Assembly (NCBI GenBank): GCA_030247675.1
Contig: JAOTRX010000002.1
Coordinates: 1,426,001-1,490,000, forward strand
Length of the DNA stretch: 64,000 nucleotides
Direction of reading: 5' to 3'
Source: Desulforhopalus sp.
GTDB taxonomy: Bacteria > Desulfobacterota > Desulfobulbia > Desulfobulbales > Desulfocapsaceae
Shown: positions 53,142 through 59,796 of the stretch, piece by piece
Numbering within the stretch: the stretch's first letter is position 1
Layout: each line of letters opens with the position of its first letter
Notes under the pieces: generated by a model
The model's input: the letters and a program-made list of their open reading frames with translations, nothing else
The model's database searches: none
Told to the model about the DNA's origin: nothing
Program-made: the position numbers and the translations under genes

Positions 53142-53603
53142 ATGAAAAAGCAGATTATTGCAATCGTTTTAGTAGCGGGATTGGCCATGGCAAGTGTCGC
53201 GTCGGCTAATTGGGGCAGGGGAGGAGGCATGGGATATGGCGGCTACCCGGATTGTCCGCAGATGCAGGGACCGATGCAGGGGCGGATGATGCAGCCGCTT
53301 GATGCGGAGACCCAGGCCAAGGTCACTAAATTCTTTAAGGACAATCAGGCACTGCATAAGCAGATTGCCATGAAACATGCCGAGAACCGTGCGATTTTGC
53401 GTAGTGAGAAGGCTGATCCGCAGCTGGCGGCCAAGGTCGCCGGGGAACTTTTTGACCTGAGGACGGCTCTGCACGACAAAGCTGAAGCCGCCGGAGTTGA
53501 TCAGTATATCGGCCCCATGGGTGGCGGTCGGGGTGGTCATGGCCCGGGGTTCGGTTTTGGTGGGCGGCGCGGCATGATGATGGATAACGCTCCGCAACAA
53601 TAA
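53142..53603 (+). CDS. zraP: ZraP/Spy-like periplasmic zinc-resistance-associated protein
   Basis: A 153-residue exported protein. Signal peptide about 1-22 (IAIVLVAGLAMASVASA). A Gly/Met-rich N-terminus (GGGMGYGGY, MQGPMQGRMMQ) precedes a helical core (DAETQAKVTKFFKDNQALHKQ, LRSEKADPQLAAKVAGELFDLRTAL). The Gly/His/Met-rich tail is GGHGPGFGFGGRRGMMM. This matches ZraP, a zinc-binding periplasmic chaperone related to CpxP/Spy. AAGGAG lies before ATG. A sigma-54 promoter upstream supports the call. No zraSR genes are in the window. Confidence 0.82.
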   Translation: MKKQIIAIVLVAGLAMASVASANWGRGGGMGYGGYPDCPQMQGPMQGRMMQPLDAETQAKVTKFFKDNQALHKQIAMKHAENRAILRSEKADPQLAAKVAGELFDLRTALHDKAEAAGVDQYIGPMGGGRGGHGPGFGFGGRRGMMMDNAPQQ

Positions 53604-53675
53604 TTGCCGGTCCATTAAGCTTTCGTTTTAACGGCTGCGCTGCCTCGATTGGGCGCAGCCCGCTCTACTCCCCGC

Positions 53676-53740
53676 CCCGCCGCAGTCCCAGGTTGATACC
53701 AACAAGTCAATCTGAGGCCTGCGGCGGGTTTTTTATTTTT
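53676..53740 (+). terminator. Terminator after zraP-like gene
   Basis: CCCGCCGCAG (53676-53685) pairs with CTGCGGCGGG (53719-53728) followed by TTTTTTATTTTT. The loop is long (33 nt). A smaller hairpin GGCTGCGC/GCGCAGCC lies just before it. Confidence 0.7.
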
Positions 53741-54037
53741 CGGAGAGACTTTTTTGAGTCGCCAGATCCTGGGATGCACTGTCGTTAAAAAATGGCAAAA
53801 AGCTTCGTTGACCTTCCCCGCATTATCGGCTAGATGTGTGCAAGCCGGAGCGCCGGCATCGGCCAGATAGTGGGCACCTCCCGGAGCCGGGGGGCGCAAA
53901 CGAGAAGATAGCTTGTCTTCCTTCTTTCCAACGCCCCTGCAGCCTGGCATTTGGCAATTTCCCGGTGGTCGCGGCATTAGCGCTTGACAATATTCCAGGC
54001 AGGGCAACAGGCAAATAAAGAAGCAACGGACATCATC
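53741..54037. other. Leader region of the ABC transporter pair
   Basis: About 300 bp. It holds several GC-rich hairpin-capable segments (for example GAAGA/TCTTC near 53905-53921) but I could not match a known riboswitch, T-box or small RNA, and no gene is visible. Confidence 0.3.
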
Positions 54038-54925
54038 ATGACGTGGTACGCAGCGCTCGGCGCCATTGAGCACGGTCTCGTCTATGGCATAATGGTCATA
54101 GGCGTTTATCTCACCTTCCGCATCCTTGATTTTCCCGATCTCACCGTTGACGGTAGCCTGCCTCTCGGGGCGGCAATTTCGGCGGTGGCGATAACCAACG
54201 GGGTCAACCCCTACCTGTCTCTGCTGCTCGCTCTGGCCGGAGGTTTTGTCGCCGGAATGGTCACGGCGGTCCTCAATACCAAATTTAAAATTCTCCACCT
54301 GCTGGCGTCGATCCTCACCATGATCGCCCTTTATTCCATCAATATCCGCATCATGGCCGGGCCAAATGTCGCCCTGCTCGGGGTCGAGACGGTCTTTGAT
54401 GCGGTGACGCGACTGGGTGTACCGATTCATTACGCCGGATTACTGATCTTTGGCACCTTTGCCGGATTGGTTCTTGCTTGTATCATCTGGTTTATGGGGA
54501 CGGAGATCGGTCAGGCAATTCTTGCCACCGGCGATAACCCGCAGATGATCACCAGCCAGGGTGTCAATACCCATCTGATTATTATCCTCGGGGTTGGGCT
54601 GTCCAACGGTCTGGTCGCCCTGTGCGGCGGCCTGGTTGCCCAGAATCAAGGGGCTGCCGATGTCGGCATGGGTATCGGGACCATTGTTGCCGGTCTCGCC
54701 TCGGTGATCATCGGCGAGACGGTATTCGGCTGTCAAACCATGGCCAAGGCCTTTATTGCCGCCCTCCTCGGCTCGGTGGTTTACCGCCTGGCCATTGCCC
54801 TGGCCCTTGGTCTGCAGTTCGGCAGCTTTCGCTTCAACCCGAGCGATCTGAATATCATCACCGCTGTCCTGGTGATCGGCGCCCTGATTACTCCCAACCT
54901 CAAGAAAAGACTGATAGCCCGGTGA
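54038..54925 (+). CDS. ABC transporter permease (TrpY-like)
   Basis: A 295-residue inner-membrane permease of the BPD_transp_2 type, with about eight helices. GVYLTFRILDFPDLTVDGSL near the N-terminus and GLSNGLVALCGGLVAQNQGAADVGMGIGTIVAGLASVIIG in the second half are typical of the family that includes TrpY of TrpXYZ transporters. The ATG at 54038 is preferred because the 18 codons before it look non-coding, but its ribosome site is weak. It overlaps the ATPase gene by 4 bp. No substrate-binding protein gene is next to it. Confidence 0.82.
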   Translation: MTWYAALGAIEHGLVYGIMVIGVYLTFRILDFPDLTVDGSLPLGAAISAVAITNGVNPYLSLLLALAGGFVAGMVTAVLNTKFKILHLLASILTMIALYSINIRIMAGPNVALLGVETVFDAVTRLGVPIHYAGLLIFGTFAGLVLACIIWFMGTEIGQAILATGDNPQMITSQGVNTHLIIILGVGLSNGLVALCGGLVAQNQGAADVGMGIGTIVAGLASVIIGETVFGCQTMAKAFIAALLGSVVYRLAIALALGLQFGSFRFNPSDLNIITAVLVIGALITPNLKKRLIAR

Positions 54926-55716
54926 TACGACTCGAAAACATCATAAAGTATTTTCACAAGGGCAGCGTCAACGAGGTTTTCGCCCTGAACAACATCAATC
55001 TGCGCCTTGATGAGGGTGACTTTGTGACGGTGATCGGTTCCAACGGCGCCGGTAAATCGACCCTGCAGAACTGCATTGCCGGCGGTTTTTTCCCCGATTC
55101 CGGCAGGATCTTTATCGCCGACCGGGACGTTACCGCCTGGCCGGAGTATAAACGGGCGGCGCTCATCTCCCGGGTTTTTCAGAATCCCCTTCTTGGCACC
55201 TGCCCGTCGGCGACCATCGAACAGAACATGGCCATCGCCAGTCTGCGCGGCCGGCGGCGGGGTCTGGCGCGGGGCGTCAAGGCGCGCGACCGGGAGCGTT
55301 TTCGCGGTGAGTTGCAGCAGTTAGGGCTGGGGCTTGAGAACCGTCTTGGCGATAAGGTTGGCTTGCTGTCAGGTGGTCAGCGGCAGGCCTTGACCATGTT
55401 GATGGCGACGATGATCAAGCCGGAGGTGCTGCTCCTCGACGAACACATCGCCGCCCTTGATCCGAAGACCGCCGGCCAGATCCTCGGCCTCACCCAGGAG
55501 ATCGTCAGGACCCGCAACCTCACCACCCTGATGATCACCCATAACATGAAGCACGCCATCAGTTTCGGTAACCGCTTGATCATGCTCCATCAGGGCCGGG
55601 TGCTTCTTGATGTGCAGGGTCGAGACAAGGAGAATCTTACGGTAAACGATCTGCTGCAGCAATTCTACAGGGCGCAAGGGGAAGAGCTGGTGCAGGATTC
55701 CCTGCTGCTCGGCTGA
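54922..55716 (+). CDS. ABC transporter ATP-binding protein (TrpZ-like)
   Basis: A 264-residue ATPase. Walker A is SNGAGKST near residue 36, the signature LSGGQRQALTMLMA, Walker B VLLLDEHIAALDP, and the switch His is in MITHNMKHAISFG. The EH after the Walker B Asp (DEH instead of DEP) is typical of this subfamily. It begins at GTG in the 4-bp overlap with the permease stop (GTGA). Together they form a half-complete importer; the binding protein may be encoded elsewhere. Substrate not determined. Confidence 0.88.
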   Translation: MIRLENIIKYFHKGSVNEVFALNNINLRLDEGDFVTVIGSNGAGKSTLQNCIAGGFFPDSGRIFIADRDVTAWPEYKRAALISRVFQNPLLGTCPSATIEQNMAIASLRGRRRGLARGVKARDRERFRGELQQLGLGLENRLGDKVGLLSGGQRQALTMLMATMIKPEVLLLDEHIAALDPKTAGQILGLTQEIVRTRNLTTLMITHNMKHAISFGNRLIMLHQGRVLLDVQGRDKENLTVNDLLQQFYRAQGEELVQDSLLLG

Positions 55717-55745
55717 GCGTATTCCTTAAAACGAACCCGGCGACC

Positions 55746-56435
55746 ATGCTCCAGGATCTGGCAGATGAGGTTATGTCAATCTACAGGCAGCTTGACGCTG
55801 CCGTGGCGGCATTTGCAGAGCGGACTGGACTCAGCTGTCCGCAGGGCTGTGGTCATTGCTGTTTGTCAGAGAATGTCGAGGCGACCGTCCTGGAGTGTCT
55901 TCCCCTGGCCTTTACTCTGTTTCGCGACGGCCAGGCCGATGCCCTTCTGCAGCAGCTGGAGGATGCCGGGGACAGGGGGCGCTGTGTCCTCTATCGTCCC
56001 GATCTTACACAGGCGGGCCTCTGGGGTTGCAGTCAATATGCAACGCGGCCAGTGGTTTGCCGCCTCTTCGGCTTTGCCGGCAACCGTGACCGGGACGGCG
56101 TTCCCCGGCTGGCCATGTGCCGGGTTATAGCTGAGTTGAGCAGCTCGGCTGCTCAAACGAAACTTATGCCCTTGCGGTATATAGCTGAGTTGAGCAGCTC
56201 AGCTGCTCAAACGAAGCTTATGCCCTTGCGGTTTATGAAGGATCCTGCCGGTACTGGAAATCCACTGCCGATGATCGAGGACCCTCAGGCGCCGATGCCG
56301 CTGTTCGGTGAAGCGGGCATGCGTATCACCGCCCTGCATCCGGGCCTTGGCACGCTCCGGATGCCGATCAATGCCGCCTTGCGCCAGGCCCTCATGAAGG
56401 TTGGGATGGTCCTTGACCTGGAGTCTCAAGATTGA
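55746..56435 (+). CDS. YkgJ-family cysteine-cluster protein carrying two in-frame R1 insertions
   Basis: A 229-residue YkgJ-type protein. The Cys motif CPQGCGHCC near residue 31 and the later Cys of GRCVLYRPDL, WGCSQY and VVCRLFGF form the putative metal or Fe-S site. After CRV at 125-127 come two tandem 18-residue units, IAELSSSAAQTKLMPLRY (128-145) and IAELSSSAAQTKLMPLRF (146-163), coded by R1 copies with a 54-bp period. The protein then resumes with MKDPAGTGNPLPMIED. The repeats add no stop and keep the frame. The start ATG 55746 has no strong ribosome site. Function of YkgJ proteins is unknown. Confidence 0.8.
   Translation: MLQDLADEVMSIYRQLDAAVAAFAERTGLSCPQGCGHCCLSENVEATVLECLPLAFTLFRDGQADALLQQLEDAGDRGRCVLYRPDLTQAGLWGCSQYATRPVVCRLFGFAGNRDRDGVPRLAMCRVIAELSSSAAQTKLMPLRYIAELSSSAAQTKLMPLRFMKDPAGTGNPLPMIEDPQAPMPLFGEAGMRITALHPGLGTLRMPINAALRQALMKVGMVLDLESQD
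56128..56234 (+). repeat. R1 element, tandem coding pair
   Basis: Two R1 copies, AGCTGAG at 56129 and 56183. Each has a 9-bp stem TTGAGCAGC/GCTGCTCAA with a 3-nt loop and ends GCCCTTGCGGTWT. Period 54 bp, one base more than the non-coding pair at 31497, which keeps the reading frame of the host gene. Confidence 0.92.
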
Positions 56436-56447
56436 AACGGGACGGGG

Positions 56448-57332
56448 TCATGGACAACACCACAGCGCGGTCTTTTCAACCTTGCCGATAAGTTTGGCCA
56501 TGGTGCCGCCCGCCAGGATATAATCCTTCAGCAGCCCCTTCTCCCGTGTGCCGTGCATGCCCAGGGCAATTGCCGCATAGCCGTTTTTTTCGCCCTCGCT
56601 TTGGATGGCACCGGCGACTGACATTCCCCAGGTGCTGGTGCAGCGGATACGGTCGTTGCCGATATTGTGGCCGTGCAGTATCTCCTTGGCCCGGGAAAAG
56701 ATCGCATCCGATTCGACGGTTGTGGTGTTGTGCACATGAAAGAGGGTGATGCCGTGCTGCTTTTCGGTGGCGAGGATGAAGCCGGCGTGGTCAACCGCCC
56801 GGAAGGCGTTGTCTGAACCGTCGACGCAGAGCAGGACGTTTTTGCGGCCGGGGTCCGATTCCGGGCAGATCCACAGGGGTACGTCGCAGCAGCTGTCACG
56901 GGTCATTGCCTGGGCCAGTTCCTCCGCCGGTCGCTCGAACATCCACTGTAGGGCGTAGGAGGCGCGGCGGCCGAGGATAATGGCATCGTAAAGCCCCTGC
57001 GAGCCCTCGGTGAGGATGTCTTTCACCTTGCCGTACCGTTCCACCGCCGTTTTGGTGATTGTCCGGTCAATGGCAAAGTTGCCCTGTCCGAGGAGTTCCT
57101 TGGCCTTGTCGAGGGATCTTTGCAGTCCCACGGTGAGCTTGCACTCGGTTTTATCGGTTGGATGCAGCCACATCTCCGTCAAGGCCTTGTTCATATTGTC
57201 CCCTTCAAGCCTGCAGATATGCAGCAGGGTGACCATGTGCTGCGAGAGATCGCTAAAAAAGGAACTGACGAAACGGACGCCGAAGAGGTTGTCGGTGTCG
57301 CTGCTGATGGTGACTAAAAAGTGTTTGTTCAT
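56448..57332 (-). CDS. Tandem universal stress protein-like
   Basis: A 294-residue protein with two USP-like domains. The first has DAIILGRRASYALQWMFERP near 120-140; the second has KNVLLCVDGSDNAFRAVDHA at its start and YAAIALGMHGTREKGLLKDYI near the end. The nucleotide-binding glycine pattern (GMHGTREKG) is seen only in the second. The start at 57332 (MNKHFLV) has GAGG 10 bp upstream; the TTG three codons earlier is less likely. Single gene, convergent with the YkgJ gene. Stress-related, not further defined. Confidence 0.78.
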   Translation of the reverse strand: MNKHFLVTISSDTDNLFGVRFVSSFFSDLSQHMVTLLHICRLEGDNMNKALTEMWLHPTDKTECKLTVGLQRSLDKAKELLGQGNFAIDRTITKTAVERYGKVKDILTEGSQGLYDAIILGRRASYALQWMFERPAEELAQAMTRDSCCDVPLWICPESDPGRKNVLLCVDGSDNAFRAVDHAGFILATEKQHGITLFHVHNTTTVESDAIFSRAKEILHGHNIGNDRIRCTSTWGMSVAGAIQSEGEKNGYAAIALGMHGTREKGLLKDYILAGGTMAKLIGKVEKTALWCCP

Positions 57333-57448
57333 AGAAGTCAAACCTCGATTAATGAAGGTTATGATAATATCTTGTGGTTATGGCCAATACAGTAAGGCGC
57401 ATTGCCCGTGGGGCAATGCTCTACACAAGGGACTTTTTTGCAGGGTGG

Positions 57449-58498
57449 ATGGAATTGATACCAATGTTACCTGGATTTTTACGCATGACCATCATGGCGT
57501 TTTTATTGGCAGGTTGTGCCGGTCCATACCAGGGGCCGGTATCGGATCATTTCGATGGCCGGCGGTTTTTCAATCCCGGCAAGCCGATGGACAAGGGCCT
57601 TGGCGCTTTTCTTAAATGGCGGATGACCTCCGAGCAGCAATATTGGCCGAAATATAGCGAGCTTGCCGCTTATGACCGGCCACCGGCGCGGGTTTATGGT
57701 GAAGATCTGCGGGTTTCCTGGGTGGGCCATGCCACCGTCCTGATCCAGGTTGAGGGGCTGAACATCCTCACCGATCCGGTCTGGGCCGAGAGGGTGAGCC
57801 CCGTCTCCTGGGCAGGGCCGACCCGGGTTCATCCGCCGGGTATTGCCTTTGACGATCTCCCGCCAATCGATCTGGTGCTCATCAGCCACAACCATTACGA
57901 CCATCTTGACCTGCCGACTCTGGCACGACTCTCGGAGCGGGACCGGCCGCGAATTCTCGTGCCGCTTGGCAATGACAAGCTGCTGGCCGGCCAGGTTCCG
58001 GCTATCGCTGCCGAGGCCTACGACTGGGGGGCAAAGGTGGCGATAAGCGAGGCGGTGAGCATCCACTTGCAGCCGATGCACCATTGGTCGGCGCGGGGGA
58101 TTTTTGACCGCAACGAGGCACTGTGGGCGGCCTTTACCATCACCACCCCGAGCGGCAATATCTACTTTGCCGGTGACAGCGGCTACGGTAAGGGCGATTA
58201 TTTCCGGGAGGCGCAGGCCAAATTCGGCCGGTTTCGTTTGGCGATCCTGCCCATCGGTGCCTACGATCCGCGCTGGTTCATGGCCTACGGGCACATGGCC
58301 CCGGACGAATGTGTCCTGGCCTTTGAAGATCTTGGCCGTCCCTTCATCCTGCCCATCCACCACAGCACCTTTCCCTTGGCCGACACCGGCTATGGCCAGC
58401 CGCTTGTCGACCTGCGGCGGGCGGTGGCCGGACAGCCGGTGGCGGAGGAGCGCATCCAGCCACTGGCCATCGGCGCCAGCTGGCTGGTCCCCCGCTGA
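57449..58498 (+). CDS. Metallo-beta-lactamase-fold lipoprotein (NAPE-PLD/UlaG-like)
   Basis: About 349 residues. The N-terminal MAFLLAGCAGP is a lipobox (LAG-C), so the protein is probably lipid-anchored in the envelope. The MBL domain shows WVGHATVLIQVEGLNILTDP, SHNHYDHLD (HxHxDH), PMHHWSARG, FAGDSGYGKG and PIHHSTF, the zinc ligands of the NAPE-PLD-like branch. Several ATGs precede the lipobox; 57449 is chosen with AGGGTGG just upstream, but 57464 or 57485 are possible. It hydrolyses an unknown phospho- or thio-ester substrate, perhaps a phospholipid. Convergent with the Nudix fusion. Confidence 0.85.
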   Translation: MELIPMLPGFLRMTIMAFLLAGCAGPYQGPVSDHFDGRRFFNPGKPMDKGLGAFLKWRMTSEQQYWPKYSELAAYDRPPARVYGEDLRVSWVGHATVLIQVEGLNILTDPVWAERVSPVSWAGPTRVHPPGIAFDDLPPIDLVLISHNHYDHLDLPTLARLSERDRPRILVPLGNDKLLAGQVPAIAAEAYDWGAKVAISEAVSIHLQPMHHWSARGIFDRNEALWAAFTITTPSGNIYFAGDSGYGKGDYFREAQAKFGRFRLAILPIGAYDPRWFMAYGHMAPDECVLAFEDLGRPFILPIHHSTFPLADTGYGQPLVDLRRAVAGQPVAEERIQPLAIGASWLVPR

Positions 58499-58548
58499 TT
58501 TCCTTGGCTGGCCAGGTCTTATAGCAGAAGGAAAGGATCAACCGCTGC

Positions 58549-59535
58549 TCAATCCATAAGGAGTTCGTGCCAGGCCATGGCCATAAAGGTCCCGTGCAGC
58601 ATGTGGTCATCATCGACCCGGTGAATGGTCAGCTGGGCAAAGCTCTGTTCAGCCAGGGGGATGACCTTGGCCGGCGGAGTCACCGTGTCGTCGTTGCCGA
58701 TGATTAAGGTCGCCGGAACCTGCAGTTTTTCCTGCGGTGGCCGGTATTCGCCGTAGTTCAGGGCAGGTGCCAGCAGGATGAGCCGGGTCACCTTTTCAGG
58801 GAAACCTGCGGCGTAACAGGTTGCCATCAGGCCGCCAAAGCTTGAACCGATGAAGACCACCCTAGGCAGATCCCGGCACAGAGCGGTCAGCTGGTCCAGG
58901 CGCTCGGCAAGGGTGCCATGGAAATCCGGGCAATGGACGTGGGGAAAATGTTCGGCAAAAAACCGGCCTTTAGTCCCTTGTCCGGACGAATCAAGGCCGT
59001 GCAGAAAGAATATCTCACTTTGAGGCTTCTGCCGATACCTTTGCAGTTTGTAGAGTATCTCCAGGCCGTTTGGTGAAAAAGGCTCCCGGTCTTTCAGGAG
59101 GAGGGCGTTTTTTACCGAGATAAACCTGCCGGCCGCTACCTCCGACTCTTGGAGAATGAAGGGGCCATTGTACAAACAGGCAAAGACGCGCCCCCACACC
59201 CGGTTGCCGCCTGCGTCATAATAGTGATCAAAGAGAAAGTGCAATGGCACGCCATGCACCCCCAGTTCCTCTTCCAGTTCCCGCTGTGCCGATTCTTCAT
59301 AGGATTCATCGGCCAGGACAACGCCGCCGGCCGCCACATCCCAGTGTCCTGGGTAGATATCCTTGGTAGCCGTTCTTTTCTGCAGAAAGATCTCCTCTCG
59401 GTCATTGAAAACCAGGACATAGCTAGCCCGGGGGATCAGCTTCTCGGCAAGCATAACAGATCTAGGCTGGTGGCCAATTTTTCTGTTGTGCTTGTCGACT
59501 ATCTGGATAATCTCGTCGTGTTTGCTGGTGGTCAT
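58549..59535 (-). CDS. Nudix hydrolase fused to alpha/beta hydrolase
   Basis: A 328-residue fusion. N-terminal Nudix domain (about 1-170): HWDVAAGGVV and the Nudix box GVVLADESYEESAQRELEEELGV (GX5EX7REXXEEXGU), preceded by QKRTATKDIYPG, as in isopentenyl-diphosphate isomerase-like Nudix proteins. C-terminal alpha/beta hydrolase domain (about 175-328): FFLHGLDSSGQGTKGRFFAE, nucleophile GSSFGG, an Asp in IIGNDDTVTPP and a His in VDDDHMLHGTF. The start at 59535 (MTTSKHDE) fits a domain boundary; an upstream ATG at 59580 is less likely. Substrate unknown. Confidence 0.85.
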   Translation of the reverse strand: MTTSKHDEIIQIVDKHNRKIGHQPRSVMLAEKLIPRASYVLVFNDREEIFLQKRTATKDIYPGHWDVAAGGVVLADESYEESAQRELEEELGVHGVPLHFLFDHYYDAGGNRVWGRVFACLYNGPFILQESEVAAGRFISVKNALLLKDREPFSPNGLEILYKLQRYRQKPQSEIFFLHGLDSSGQGTKGRFFAEHFPHVHCPDFHGTLAERLDQLTALCRDLPRVVFIGSSFGGLMATCYAAGFPEKVTRLILLAPALNYGEYRPPQEKLQVPATLIIGNDDTVTPPAKVIPLAEQSFAQLTIHRVDDDHMLHGTFMAMAWHELLMD

Positions 59536-59796
59536 CGGTTTTTTACCCCGGGCAGTGAAGACTTGGCTTTTATACCACAAGTTCGGGGATTATCAGGGAT
59601 GAATCGGTTTGTCAAGTATGCCTCAGAGAGGGCGTACCTGGTTAGCGGTGGCTAGGATTTTGCGGCAGTATTGGTAAGAATTGGTGTTTGTGGTGCTGTT
59701 GCCAACTGAGAGGTGTAGGCTTGCAGATCAGCAAAAATTTGACAATTTACGCAATATTTCGGCATGAAAGCGATGGCTAACCGGAGAACAGACAAG

